64,000 nucleotides of DNA, taken from contig CAXHTR010000005.1 in assembly GCA_964019655.1 (NCBI GenBank), positions 744,001 to 808,000 on the forward strand. The letters are read 5' to 3'. The position numbers were made by a program, and so were the translations under genes. Positions 1 through 10,176 of the stretch are shown here, piece by piece. Under the pieces are notes generated by a model, which searched no databases, was not told the DNA's origin, and worked only from the letters and a program-made list of their open reading frames with translations. The DNA is from Perkinsela sp. pyNocScin1. Taxonomy: Eukaryota > Euglenozoa > Kinetoplastea > Prokinetoplastida > Perkinselidae. The stretch's first letter is position 1; the number at the start of each line of letters is the position of its first letter.

Positions 1-239
1 ATTCGATGTGCGCAATACTATAAAGGCCCCTTGGTATTTGCTTCGCGCAAGAAATAGTCGAAACACCATATCGAAATCGGTGGGATGACTATCTGTAGCA
101 ACCGCCTGCGGCTCCCTAGAAAAAAAGCAATAATATACAATAAAACTCAAGTGTAGAGTGTATATCTACTAAAAGAAAGATCAAAGATACGGGGAAGCTG
201 CACATTCGCTGTATCAATTCCGTAATTGTTTTAATCTCA

Positions 240-1083
240 ATGACAATCCTCCATGCACTTTTCACGGCCGACGCACCGCTTGCACGCGTCGATTTCGCAT
301 CGTTGTCTGAGCAGACGCTCATGGAGCTTGTAGTCGAGCACCTCGATGATGATTCCAAAAAGCACGTGCAGGATGACGCGGGCCACTATCTCGACGTCGC
401 TCATTGGCCACGCACGGTGCTCAGCCCCCCAAGGTCAAGTCACAACGTACATGATTCGGCATGCAATCACAGGGACGGTCAGTTTTTCGTATTTGCCAAG
501 AGCACTGGAGTGCTTAATCAAAGGCAATTCGTTTGATGATGTGAAAGGAACGCTTGAGACTGCGAGCCTGCCCGGAGTTCTCATCATGTTTGCCTTCCCG
601 CTCGCCTCGCTCAGTGGCACAGTGGACTTTACAACGCTGCCTAGCACTCTGACGTATTTCGGTATAAATGCCAATCAGTTCTCAGGGGGCTGCGACTTGA
701 CAAAGCTTCCATCGGGGCTGGAAGAGCTCAGAATATCGAAGAACAAATTATCGGGGGAAATTTCACTATCATCACTGCCCGATAGGCTCGACACGTGCCT
801 TCTGGACAGCAACTCGCTCTCAGGCCCCTTGGATCTCGAACATCTGCCAGATAGCCTCAAAATTCTGCATATCGGCTGGAACGGGTTCACAGGGAAATTC
901 TCGCTTCGGAATCAGCCCTCTGCACTCGATGTCCTCGATGCGAAGTGGACTCGCTTCGATGCGACAGCAGTCGTTGGTGCAGACATAAAAGCGAATGTTT
1001 CCCTCCAGTACTCAGGGGTAAGCCAAGTCGTCGATGAAAACGGCATAGCGCACCGCAGGTCATTCAGCTATACGCGTGGATGA
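240..1083 (+). pseudogene. Class A1 LRR protein gene with one-base frameshift
   Basis: The first frame encodes a short leader (MTILHALFTAD), the class A1 cap (SLSEQTLMELVVEHL) and the region up to AHWPRT. It then runs into a C6 tract at 425-430. Dropping one C continues smoothly into seven LRRs of 23 residues and a C-terminal VVDENGIAH motif, ending at 1083, for about 280 residues in all. The product would be a secreted or lumenal LRR protein of unknown ligand. The break is either a real frameshift or a homopolymer sequencing error; nothing else in the gene is decayed. The next gene starts about 120 bases downstream on the same strand. Confidence 0.85.
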
Positions 1084-1201
1084 CAAGGTATCATCTGAAT
1101 AAAAGGAATAAAACTTGTTAATTTATGTACTTTGCAAAAAGATTTACGTCTCATACAGAATATGCACAAACTCTTTTTATGAAAAGCTTATAAGCTTCAT
1201 T

Positions 1202-1976
1202 ATGGTCCCATTGCTCCTCTGTGCGCTTTCTGATGTACAGCAGCTCAACAATTCTGCAAATCAGGCAGTACGAGATGATGCTCAGATGCTTGATGGTTAA
1301 TGAAGCCATGAATCCAAACCAGGTCCTCCGGAGCATGTTCATGGCAAACAGCGTAAAATTTTCCGAGGATGTATGCACGTGGCGGGGTATTCGCTGCCAT
1401 GAATCGAAAGTTCAATCAGTCATTCTTGAGAAAAGTCATGCACTCAACTTTCTACTTTGCCATTGGCTTCCGCCGACGACAGAGATCGTTCATCTGAAAA
1501 CCCTGAGTATTTCCGAAGGGATCCAGGCAGAGTGCTTACCCCGTGCGCTTTTATATCTCTGTTTGGATGGGTGCTACAGCACGGGCAGCATCAATCTGCG
1601 CAACTTGCCCATCAAAATGCTGGAATTTCATTCCATACACTGCCGGGCCGAAGGGACCCTCGATTTAACTAACCTGCCTCCGCAGATGAAACAGATCACC
1701 TTCGTCAATGCAAAGTACACCGCTTTGTACATCTCAGCGCTCAGCCTTCCGGAATCGATCGAGAAGATTGTCATTAGCAAGGGGCTTGCGAATATGCGCG
1801 TCGTGTGGACAGAAAAGAATGAAACGGACGAGCGCCTCAGCATCACTGCGTCATTTGAAAAAGTTCAAAGCGATTATTACGCTTTCTGCGAATCTGAAAT
1901 CGAGCGATCGAGGGATCAAGTTATGAAATGGAAATTTGAGAGTCGAGCAAAGAGAAAGCAAAAGCTACTTGAGTGA
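1202..1976 (+). pseudogene. Class B2 short LRR protein gene, probable frameshift
   Basis: The main frame carries the class B cap (CTWRGIRC), HWLPPTTEIVHL, LPRALLYLCL and two further LRRs with the B2 features. It lacks a leader. A leader (MVPLLLCALSD) lies just upstream in another frame, starting at 1202. The two join if one G is dropped from GATGGTTAAT near 1292, giving about 257 residues. The tail carries the recurrent D-E-R-L motif and then a basic, charged stretch. An alternative is a leaderless protein starting at ATG 1233. Role unknown; all relatives in this window are predicted secreted LRR proteins. Confidence 0.7.
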
Positions 1977-2098
1977 GTATTGAGATGACCACAAGAATAT
2001 GTACGAGTAAGGAAGATAGAAATGGTACTGAACGACTTTTATTGAGGAGTAAGGTTTGCATTTTGATTTCAGTCTATTTCTTTAAAATTTCATGTCCG

Positions 2099-2710
2099 AT
2101 GATCGACTTTCTTAGATTTGTCCTCCCTTTTGTAACTGTGCAAACAACTGAGAAGATGACACATGAATACCAGCAGAGGTGCATGTGTAGCTTCATTGAC
2201 CGATCTGGTGAAATTTTACGAGACGCATGCTCGTGGCCGAGCGCGACATGCGATGGCAGTGGCATCGTTATTGGAGTCGAAAAAGGAATGCATAAGGGGA
2301 AATTCTATATCGAGTGGCTGCCAAGTACAGTCCGTGAGATCAATCTTTCAAAAGCAGAGCTGCTCGTGATGCTCCACGTAGACCAACTGCCTCGTGAAAC
2401 CCGCATTTGTAATTTGGATGTTTGTGAGATCTATGGCACAGTGGACCTCGAGCGATTGCCACTGCATATTAAACAATTATCGCTCAAGGGCAATAACATA
2501 CGTGGCGAAATTTCACTGCTGGATCTTCCGCCCTCGATTCAAGTTATCAACTTGAGACAAAACTTCCTCGAAAAAGTTATCGTATCGAGTGAAAAGCTTC
2601 CGGTACGCTTGTTAAGGGTCCTTGTGTCACATCGTAACTTGACAATACGGGTGGGTCTTGTTAATGTTGGGGTCGATCCAATCGATCGGTTTACAGTCTG
2701 CATCGATTGA
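2099..2710 (+). CDS. Class B3 short LRR protein
   Basis: This gene encodes a 203-residue protein. I chose ATG 2099 because it opens a hydrophobic leader (MIDFLRFVLPFVTV) in the position seen in the relatives; the frame is open further upstream but without a family-like start. The cap region has an altered C-x-W-x-x-x-x-C (CSWPSATC) followed by IEWLPSTVREI. Three LRRs follow, the last diverged, and then the class B C-terminal block with EKLPVRLLRV and D-P-I-D-R-F. No transmembrane segment or anchor is seen beyond the leader. It lies between a B2 and an A1 gene on the same strand. Ligand and role are unknown. Confidence 0.8.
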   Translation: MIDFLRFVLPFVTVQTTEKMTHEYQQRCMCSFIDRSGEILRDACSWPSATCDGSGIVIGVEKGMHKGKFYIEWLPSTVREINLSKAELLVMLHVDQLPRETRICNLDVCEIYGTVDLERLPLHIKQLSLKGNNIRGEISLLDLPPSIQVINLRQNFLEKVIVSSEKLPVRLLRVLVSHRNLTIRVGLVNVGVDPIDRFTVCID

Positions 2711-2852
2711 AATTTATGTGCGATAGTTTCTTTACAAGAATATACATCGGAGTGCAGACTTATGTGTACTTGGGGAAATTCATCGATGCAGTTGTTTGGT
2801 ACGCATGAATACAAAGTCGATTTCTTATTTCCACAACCACTTTTTTACAAAA

Positions 2853-3482
2853 ATGATTGCCACACTTTCCGCAGCAGACCCGCACCTGAGCAGGCTTGAC
2901 CTCGATTCTTTGCCCTTGCAGACACAGATGGAGCTCCTCGTTGAGAGTCTGGAAGGGAAGACAAAGTTCCAAGATTCTGAAGGGGGATACTTTGACGTTT
3001 CATCTTGGATCGGCGTGAATTTTTACGAGAATGCAATTGTTAAAATAGGCTGGAGGGATTCCTTCTGGGGTGGCCATGTGCACGGATCGCTCGATTTACG
3101 ATGGCTGCCACCCACAGTCCGAGACGTGAGCATCACAGGAACAAAAATGCAGGGCACTGTCGACATGCAAAATCTACCGAAAAATATTGAGCACCTGTAC
3201 CTGCAGCGTAACGCCCTCAGCGGGACAATAGACCTGTCCAACATTTCCGATAAATTTTTCAACCTTGTGCTGCACACAAATCGTTTTAGCGGGACTCTGG
3301 ACCTCAGTGCCCTACCGCCGTACATTCGGTACTTGTGCCTTCAGGCGAACGAGTTCCACGGAGACGTGCGCATTGGACCTTTCCCGAAATCGCTTGTCAG
3401 CCTTCGGTTGGAAAAGAATAAACTTGGGGCAGTCACAGATGGCGATGGGGAAAGAATTGATGACCCCCGGCTTACCCTCTGA
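2853..3482 (+). CDS. Class A1 LRR protein, five repeats
   Basis: This encodes 209 residues and is among the shortest of class A1. ATG 2853 is chosen because MIATLSAADPHLSRLD matches the family start exactly; the upstream ATG at 2805 would add a non-family extension encoded by a pyrimidine-rich tract. The cap motif reads SLPLQTQMELLVESL. Five LRRs follow (LPPTV, LPKNI, ISDKF, LPPYI, FPKSL). The cap cysteines of other members are absent: the expected C-x-W-x-G-V-x-C site reads SSWIGVNF. The end is short and lacks the VVDENG motif, with TDGDGERIDD in its place. Predicted secreted; function unknown. Confidence 0.85.
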   Translation: MIATLSAADPHLSRLDLDSLPLQTQMELLVESLEGKTKFQDSEGGYFDVSSWIGVNFYENAIVKIGWRDSFWGGHVHGSLDLRWLPPTVRDVSITGTKMQGTVDMQNLPKNIEHLYLQRNALSGTIDLSNISDKFFNLVLHTNRFSGTLDLSALPPYIRYLCLQANEFHGDVRIGPFPKSLVSLRLEKNKLGAVTDGDGERIDDPRLTL

Positions 3483-3577
3483 AATCACAGTGTAAAATTC
3501 CTAAGTGCAGCAATAGAAAAATAAAAAAAGATATTCAGTCAAAGCAGTTTGATACAGTTTTTCGACGCACCGAAAGA

Positions 3578-3596
3578 TTTCTTTTCCTTCTCTTAG
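3578..3596 (+). promoter_or_regulatory. Candidate trans-splice acceptor
   Basis: A nearly pure pyrimidine tract (3578-3594) is followed by the first AG at 3595-3596, 12 bases before the ATG at 3609. This matches the layout of a kinetoplastid spliced-leader acceptor. The same TCTTAGTATT string recurs before the gene at 39726. Confidence 0.45.
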
Positions 3597-3608
3597 TATT
3601 TCTTATTC

Positions 3609-4343
3609 ATGTCCCACTTCAACAGAATCATGAGCAAGCTGTTCGTAAGCGCAGCACTCGTACTGGCGACGGAAGGGCTGTCTACTGAAAACTTCATTCA
3701 CATGCAAGACATATCCATCGAACAGTTTGTCACCTTTCGCAATGGAATTCGAAACTTTTTTCATCACAAATCAAAAGACCTACCCGGCGTCGAGATGAAA
3801 AACCAATACTGTCGTGTTGATGGGTTTTCGTGTGAGAATGGTGTTGTTCGAGGCATAACGTGGACCGAGCACAAAAATGTGTACATTCGGAGCATAGCAT
3901 GGCTGCCCGAGGGGCTGCGCTTCCTCAATTTCCAGAACCAAGTCGTCAATCAGGTGCTCGACACACGAATGCTCCCGAAGAATATTCTCGCATTCCGCGC
4001 TGATCGCTGCCACTTGTACGGTTCCCTCGACTTGCAGCAACTGCCGCGAAAGATCCAAGAGTTCTCTGTGGAAAGTAATGTATGCGAGGGGACAGTATAT
4101 CTCGACCACCTGCCCCCTGACATCTACCTCATAAATATACAACGGAACCCCTTCAGCGAGATAAACTTCATGATGGAAAACTTTCCAAAGTCGCTACGAA
4201 GCGTTTGGTGCTTCACTGCCGTCCGGAGAACGGCCTATATTCCCATGGGCACGGTAGACCTGGATGACCGCATACGCAACGGGACAACGGTCGGGGGCCT
4301 CATGACGAATTATGACGAGCGTTTCTTCCAGGGGCAGCAGTAA
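3609..4343 (+). CDS. Class B3 short LRR protein
   Basis: This 244-residue protein has a leader (about residues 8-22, MSKLFVSAALVLATEG) that may start at either of two ATGs, 3609 or seven codons later. A cysteine pair (YCRVDGFSC) stands where relatives carry C-x-W-x-G-V-x-C, followed by IAWLPEGL. Three LRRs follow, including LPKNILAFRADRCHLYGSLDL. The C-terminal block has D-L-D-D-R-I and a glutamine-rich end. Its closest look-alikes here are the tandem pair at 58212 and 59004, which share the C-H-L-Y-G-(S/N)-(L/I) repeat. Predicted secreted; role unknown. Confidence 0.85.
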   Translation: MSHFNRIMSKLFVSAALVLATEGLSTENFIHMQDISIEQFVTFRNGIRNFFHHKSKDLPGVEMKNQYCRVDGFSCENGVVRGITWTEHKNVYIRSIAWLPEGLRFLNFQNQVVNQVLDTRMLPKNILAFRADRCHLYGSLDLQQLPRKIQEFSVESNVCEGTVYLDHLPPDIYLINIQRNPFSEINFMMENFPKSLRSVWCFTAVRRTAYIPMGTVDLDDRIRNGTTVGGLMTNYDERFFQGQQ

Positions 4344-4698
4344 AACTCTTTTAGGTGCAGGTGCTGCAGATTTGTATAGAATCAGTCATTCGGGCTTTAA
4401 AGTGCTTATGACAATCTTTAGCGACTTTTCCTTCAGCTGAGATTTAATTTAAGTAAATATCGTGAATATAATGAGCGGTTCTATTTCCGACCACAGAGAT
4501 CCCAATTTTGCACGATGCGAGAGGCAGCTCCAGCGATAGATTTCATAGCATTCGATCGCTTTTTTCTAACTTTATTTCCATACCCTATCGAACCACCTAT
4601 CGAAATGCGAGAAAAGTCACACGATGCTTAATTCAAGAATCTCTTTATTTTTTTAGAATCAGTATGTCTTTTTTAATCATCTCCCAAAAAAATTTAAA

Positions 4699-6090
4699 AT
4701 GCTAAATCTCATTCTTCATCTTCATGGCGCAGAAATTCTCAACCTCGGGCGGCTGGATTACGACAGCATGTCGCCGCAGGCACTGATGGAAATGTTCGTC
4801 GTTGGCCTCACGTCCAATCGCCCATTTCAAGACACCCATGGCTCTTTCCTCGACGTGTGCGAGTGGCTGGGCGTTTCATGCGATGCAGCGGAGGCCCCGA
4901 CAGAAATAGTTTGGCATGCACTCGATTTCCAGCAGCCCCTGCAGGGCACACTCCACTTCAAGTTCCTACCAGATTCACTCCGAGCCGTCAAAATTTATGA
5001 TATGGGACTTTTTGGCACATTGTGCTTGGCAGAGCTTCCGGCAAACATTGAGGCGCTCGACATCTACGGAAATAAATTCTGTGGGGTCATCTCCGTTGCA
5101 AACGCACCGAAAAGCCTAACATATCTCAACATTTATAAAAACGCTTTTACAGGGTCTATCACGACCTCGCTTCTTTCTCGCACCCTCCAGCAAATCAACT
5201 TTTCCACAAACCAGCACAGCGGCAGCTTTGCGCTTGGTGATCTTCCACCCGATACGCAAACTTTGTACGGCTCCGAAAATGCGCTGACCGGGTCACTGTC
5301 GCTTCCTGATCTCCCAACAAAAATCGAGATTTTGTCCTTGTTCAGCAACAAATTTACGGGGTCCATCAATCTGCGCGGTCTTCCATCGACGCTGACAAAG
5401 CTCGTTCTCGCGATGAATTCGCTCTTGGGGTCCCTCGACTTCAGCGATCTCGCGCCAAACCTCGTCGAAATCAACCTGCACTCGAACGATTTTCGAGGGT
5501 CTGTCTCGCTCGCATCGCTTCCGAATAACCTCGAAATTCTCTACCTCGGTGGAACGAAGCTCTCTGGCGAAATAGACGCGCACAAACTCCCGCGGACGCT
5601 CAGAGACATGGACGTTGGCGAGAGCGGGCTTTCGGGGAGCATCGACCTCTCGGGGCTCCCACGGGGGATGAAAGACATTTATGTGTACCGGAACATGCTC
5701 ACGGGGTCCCTCCATCTGCCCGATCTACCGCCTGTGACGAACCAAATGCTCTTCAGCACGAACTATTTTACGGGGTCTGTAACGCTCACGAACCTCCCGG
5801 ACTGCATCGTGGAGCTCTCGCTTTTTAAGAACCAGCTGACGGGGTCGCTCGACTTGCGGCAGCTACCCGAGGCTTTAAATGTGTTGGCGCTGCAGTATAA
5901 TTTTTTCTCGGGGACCGTTGATCTCTCGTGCCTACCTGGCGCACTCCAGCAGCTTTCGCTGAACAATAATCGGCTCAGCGGGAGTGTGCATCTTCAGAGC
6001 GTGCAGAACCATGTGCTCGAAATCAACATTGGCCAGAATTTATTTTCTCGATCTGTCCGGTCTGGGAATACGATAATCAACTGGGATTGA
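4699..6090 (+). CDS. Class A1 LRR protein, about 16 repeats
   Basis: This encodes 463 residues. A short leader (MLNLILHLHGAE) precedes the class A1 cap (SMSPQALMEMFVVGL) and a textbook C-E-W-L-G-V-S-C cap motif. About 15 regular 23-residue LRRs and one degenerate final repeat follow, most with LTGSxxL or LSGSxDL. There is no C-terminal VVDENG motif; the protein ends in NTIINWD. The uniform repeat phase shows that growth was by whole 69-bp units. It is the last plus-strand gene before a strand switch. Predicted secreted; ligand unknown. Confidence 0.92.
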   Translation: MLNLILHLHGAEILNLGRLDYDSMSPQALMEMFVVGLTSNRPFQDTHGSFLDVCEWLGVSCDAAEAPTEIVWHALDFQQPLQGTLHFKFLPDSLRAVKIYDMGLFGTLCLAELPANIEALDIYGNKFCGVISVANAPKSLTYLNIYKNAFTGSITTSLLSRTLQQINFSTNQHSGSFALGDLPPDTQTLYGSENALTGSLSLPDLPTKIEILSLFSNKFTGSINLRGLPSTLTKLVLAMNSLLGSLDFSDLAPNLVEINLHSNDFRGSVSLASLPNNLEILYLGGTKLSGEIDAHKLPRTLRDMDVGESGLSGSIDLSGLPRGMKDIYVYRNMLTGSLHLPDLPPVTNQMLFSTNYFTGSVTLTNLPDCIVELSLFKNQLTGSLDLRQLPEALNVLALQYNFFSGTVDLSCLPGALQQLSLNNNRLSGSVHLQSVQNHVLEINIGQNLFSRSVRSGNTIINWD

Positions 6091-6618
6091 AAGGCCAGAT
6101 AAGCGCTGCGACCTTTTTTTACTTCGGAATAATGCAAGGAGAAATTCTTTGCGGATATAGAAATTTTGATTCGGATTTTCTGCTTGGGCGCTCAGTTTCA
6201 GAGGCAAAAAAGAATTCTTTATATGATTATTTTTCAAGTAAAAGTAATGTCTTGTGGATGTAGTCTTCGTTTTAAAGGCCGAAATCCTCCAAATTACGGA
6301 CCTTTGCTATCGAATAGAGAAGTACTGAAAATCTGCTCCAGACGCCAAGAAGTCAATGCGCATTCCAATTTTTTACGAAGAGGGGATTTCGTCGCTTTCA
6401 AAGTGGAGCGGCCTTGTGCGTGCGCAATCTAATGAATAGTGAATTCGCTTTCCTCGAGATCCAAGTAAAAGCATTGAAAAACGATATCAAATTTCTGATA
6501 CTGATGGTTCATCGCATTGCATCAAAAAATGATTTACTTCTCAGAAAACAAAAATATTTTCTTTATATCGTGTTACGTACTCAGCATGTAGTCATGCTTT
6601 CGAATCTATATGAGCTCA
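6091..6618. other. Convergent intergenic region, no clear gene
   Basis: The region separates convergent genes. A stretch at about 6300-6425 reads loosely like two decayed LRRs on the plus strand (REVLKIC, DFVAFKVERP), which is too weak to call a pseudogene. Nothing else is recognised. Confidence 0.3.
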
Positions 6619-7245
6619 TCACGGGTAAAAGCGCTGCGCTGGCTCACGGGCGCCCCGCACTTCGCTAAATTTATTATCGTTGTGCGACACACGCGCTTCC
6701 TTGGGGAGGCAGTCCAGGTCCAATACCCCTGTAAAGCGGTTGGACGCGAGGTCGATGGTGTGGATAATTGCCGGCATCTTCGAAAGATCAATTGTTCCAC
6801 TCAGGCGGTTCGTGTGTATGTTGAAGAGCTCGAGCATGGGCGGTAGGGCGCCGCAGTCCACAGTCCCCGTAAATTTGTTCCAGTGTAAGCTGAGATTGAA
6901 GAGCTCGTCCGGCAAGGAGGTCCAGTCGATCGTCCCGCTCAGCCGATTGTCAGCAATGTAGAGCGTCTTCACAGTTTTCGGCACGTATTGCATGTCAAAC
7001 GTGCCGTGCATGCCCTTCGTTCCCCAGTGCATCTCTATGACTTCGCCCTTTTCGTTGAAATTGTTCATATACCACTTGCTTATGTCTTGAAAGTCACCAG
7101 TTTCTGTTTTGATACTTCGTCGAGTCGCTGTTGACATTCGACGAGTACCGACAAGAAGCTCCAGAAGGGTCTGCTGGTCGAAAGCCGCGAGGCTCACTCT
7201 GCCGAGGTGATCGGCACATGCATCAGCGAAGAGAAGAAAGTGCAT
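6619..7245 (-). CDS. Class A1 LRR protein, five repeats
   Basis: This encodes 208 residues from the ATG at 7245, which gives the family-like start MHFLLFADACADHLGRV. An in-frame ATG at 7323 would add 26 residues that no relative has. The cap motif is AFDQQTLLELLVGTR. Five LRRs follow (VPKTV, LPDEL, LPPML, MPAII, LPKEA). The cap cysteines are missing (SKWYMNNFNEKG). The end is truncated compared with longer A1 proteins and lacks VVDENG. In length and missing cysteines it resembles the gene at 2853, so the two may form a short A1 subgroup. Predicted secreted. Confidence 0.85.
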   Translation of the reverse strand: MHFLLFADACADHLGRVSLAAFDQQTLLELLVGTRRMSTATRRSIKTETGDFQDISKWYMNNFNEKGEVIEMHWGTKGMHGTFDMQYVPKTVKTLYIADNRLSGTIDWTSLPDELFNLSLHWNKFTGTVDCGALPPMLELFNIHTNRLSGTIDLSKMPAIIHTIDLASNRFTGVLDLDCLPKEARVSHNDNKFSEVRGAREPAQRFYP

Positions 7246-7340
7246 TGTAGATTTTCGAAAAGTAAACCGAGCGTAATCTGAAGCCAAATTGATTCTGATG
7301 AAACTCAGGAACATTGTTGACATACACCTGTGCTAATTTC

Positions 7341-7973
7341 CTATTCAATATGAACTCTTTGATCCACTCGCTTACCACGCAAGAGGACCACATCAAACTT
7401 TTCGACGAGCATGCCAAACGCCGTCACTTTCTCGAGGTGTTCTGGTAGATCAGCGTTCGACACAACGACCTGTGTGCACATATTCCGGTGCAGCGTGAGC
7501 GTTACAAGAGATGATGGCAGCCTGGTCAAGCGAGCGGTGCCTGAAATTTGGTTGTCGTGGAGCTCCATCGACTGGAGCTGACAAGGGAGGCTTTCAAGGT
7601 CGATCGTCCCACTGATGTTGCACGATGCTGCAGAAAGAATTTGAAGGCAGTCAGGCAGGTATCGTGTTTCCAGCCCTCCTGCGTGGGAAAGATTTTTATG
7701 CACGCGGAAGACTTCAACCGTCGGCGGGATCCAGTGCAGCGAGTCAACAACCATATCGTGTTCTTTCATCCAGTCTATCTGAGTGATCATGCCTTTTTTG
7801 CAGAGCACGCCGAAGAGCTTACAGTGGTCGCCATCTGCTCTTGTGAGTGGCCCATTTATTTGGTCTTTTTCGTATGCAAACTCGAGCATACACTCGTGCT
7901 GCATAATTTCATCATCACTGTAACCTTCGCCTTCGGCACAGTACAGGATGGAAATAACACGGGGAATGAGCAT
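7341..7973 (-). CDS. Class B3 short LRR protein
   Basis: This encodes 210 residues. The leader (MLIPRVISILYCAEGEG) is followed by an acidic linker, then a cap in which C-K-L-F-G-V-L-C replaces the usual C-x-W-x-G-V-x-C. HWIPPTVEVFRV and three LRRs follow (LPDCL, LPCQL, LPSSL). The C-terminal block contains ADLPEHLEKV and ends G-K-R-V-D-Q-R-V-H-I-E, the recurrent class B tail. The same tail appears at 63354-64000. The next minus-strand gene starts 95 bases downstream. Predicted secreted; role unknown. Confidence 0.85.
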   Translation of the reverse strand: MLIPRVISILYCAEGEGYSDDEIMQHECMLEFAYEKDQINGPLTRADGDHCKLFGVLCKKGMITQIDWMKEHDMVVDSLHWIPPTVEVFRVHKNLSHAGGLETRYLPDCLQILSAASCNISGTIDLESLPCQLQSMELHDNQISGTARLTRLPSSLVTLTLHRNMCTQVVVSNADLPEHLEKVTAFGMLVEKFDVVLLRGKRVDQRVHIE

Positions 7974-8110
7974 ATACGGTTACTGAAAGTTTCGATATAA
8001 AATATTTACGTTTATGACTTTCTACAAAAGAACACAGACCGAAGTTTACCGAGCTCCCAATTAACTGTCATTTCAAGTGCAATCACTCTTTGCAATCAGG
8101 ATATATGTTC

Positions 8111-8888
8111 CTAGTAGGCCAGATACAGCCCCCTATCTGAAATACTTGATTGTATTTCTCGTATACTCCTCTGGCAGCTATCATAGAACTCGCTTTCAAT
8201 ACGACAAGACCCACGAACAAGCTGAATGCGACTGTCAAGTTTTTCATTGGCATGGGATGTGATACGAATCTTTCGACTTCTTCCAATGAGTAGCCTTTTA
8301 AGAGAATCTGGAAGGTGATCATTTCGTATCATCACCTCAGGTATTGATGATCGAATGCATGAAATATACTCCATTTTTGGTGGCAGATCTATCAAATCAA
8401 GATTTCCTTCAAAAATGCTCCCTAATAGATGAATTTCTCGCATTCTTGACGGTAGACGTCGAAAATTCATACTTCCACCATTAAAGCACGAGTAAAAGCA
8501 CAAGTACCGTAGATTTCTGGGAAGGTGGCTAGTTTCAACGCATCCACCTAGGTTGAGATCAATGAAATGAGCTATTTCCACTGTTGGTGGTAGCCAGCTA
8601 CATTTGATATCCTCAAGCTCGGCCATAGCTTCAAGGGGTGATGCTGTAAATCTCTGCATTCTTACATTGGATACCGCGCCATGCGCACACGTCATCATAA
8701 GCACAGCCTCGGTGATAAAGCATTTTTTCTTCAAGCTCTCTTTCAGGGGACAAGAAGTTCTTGATTCGCAGAAACTTGGTCATCATTCTATATCGAAAAT
8801 CCGCTCGTGAAGAAACTTCAGTGCCAGTAAGCGATGGGTTTGCTGCGTCGTAGGCAAAAAGGAAGAATGCACAAATGTAATTTTTCAT
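8111..8888 (-). pseudogene. Class B2 short LRR protein gene with one-base frameshift
   Basis: The first frame from ATG 8888 gives a leader (MKNYICAFFLFAYDA) and the B2 cap (C-A-W-R-G-I-Q-C), then stops near 8631. The second frame carries WLPPTVEIAHF, LPRNLRYLCFYSC, LPSRMREIHL and LPPKMEYISC. They join at a C4 tract (G4 on the plus strand, about 8636-8639) if one C is dropped, giving about 258 residues. The tail has K-L-D-S-R-I and an amphipathic stretch. The rest is undamaged, so this is either a recent mutation or a sequencing error. Confidence 0.8.
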
Positions 8889-9681
8889 CTTTGATTAAAA
8901 ACCCGCAAAAAAGGGCCCTTGTCACTTTATTACTTTGCAAACACAGAAAGATCGAAAAAGAATTTATGCAGCGTCGCCACAGACGAAAGTACTTCTTTAA
9001 AAGATTTATTCATTAGAAAAATAAGCAGTATCTACTCTCTATGCCCGCAGATCAAATAGCGTGATCGTATAAGAAATTCCAATTTTTTTGATGTACAAAT
9101 TATTAAGAGTAAGATCACGGTCTTACATTGATTGCAGGCTCTTTTCTGCGATTACAACTTCTGTAGGTCATGACGCTATTTCTGCTGATGCTCTTAGAAT
9201 TTTGCGATCAATTTATCGAGAAAAGTTTATTCATACCCTTTTGACGAGTGACGACTAAATACTTCTAATCATGCAATGAGCATCAGTGCTAATCAGCACT
9301 AGTATGTCATCCCTTTCTGCGCACTATTGCATTTGATACTGCACGATTAGATATCGAAATGATACCTGATGAGGATATGATGCAATTCTTTTGCGTTCTT
9401 AGAGAGAGAAAAGATGTGTTACTGCGGTAAAATAGTGACGCTCGTCACAAGTAAAAACTCGACACTAGATACAACGCACTGCATCACCCTTCATCGGTGA
9501 TTCGTGTGATTGGATAGGTGCCGAATGCGACGAGCAAAGACTTATAAGCGAGATAAACTGGAAAAATATAGCATTCTTCTCGTGCATAGAAGCAGAGATA
9601 AATTTTGCATATATGCCACGGAGAATTCGTTCTTTCTGTCTTGTGAGAGCTAGAGAGGTTTTTTGAAAGGTAGATACAACT
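8889..9681. other. AT-rich intergenic region
   Basis: This is an AT-rich stretch between divergent genes. I see no gene, repeat or RNA structure here that I can support. It probably holds the 5' regions of both neighbours. Confidence 0.4.
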
Positions 9682-9870
9682 AAACTTCCAGAGACACAGC
9701 ACGAAATCTAGATAGAAGGAACTAAAATATTTGGTACAGTGGACCTCAGTTCTTTGCCAAAGTCTTTGCAATATCCCTAATAGCCTGAGTGCTCTTGAAG
9801 TTAGGGAATCTTGTGTAGTAATGGAGCATCTGCACATTGGAAATCTCCCAGGAGGATTGAAGCAAACTTT
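9682..9870 (+). pseudogene. Decayed LRR gene relic
   Basis: In one frame the plus strand reads KLPETQHEI, a TAG stop, IEGTKIFGTVDLSSLPKSLQY and a second stop. A nearby frame reads HIGNLPGGLKQT. These are two to three class A-type LRRs with the normal LP spacing, broken by two stops and a frameshift. No leader or cap is recognisable. It is a remnant of a gene upstream of, and on the same strand as, the intact gene at 10177. Confidence 0.6.
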
Positions 9871-10176
9871 GTTCGATGTGAGCTGAAAGGGGTTTCTATC
9901 GAAAATGAATCAGACGGAGGCAAGGTTTTTGGATGATCTACGACTAATGATCGGTCCCTTTGCTTGAGAAACACGCTTCTGAAAATTTCACGTGATAAAC
10001 ACATTCTGTAACTATAGTAGTAAAAATGCACCCTTGTCTGTATCCTAGTAAGAAAAGGCAGTAAACGAAACTTTCAAGTAACTCCTTATATGTACATTTG
10101 GTGTGTAGAAATTCACCCAGGAATATCCATTCTACATGTATAACTCTTTTCAGTTATCCAATCTTTCTTCTCCGAA

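Noticed and set aside
5293-5715. Long open frame antisense to the LRR gene at 4699
   Set aside because: Regular 69-bp LRR coding repeats keep the opposite strand open in one or two frames. Similar antisense frames occur over most class A genes (for example 27906-28382 and 15372-15929), and none has a leader or family resemblance.
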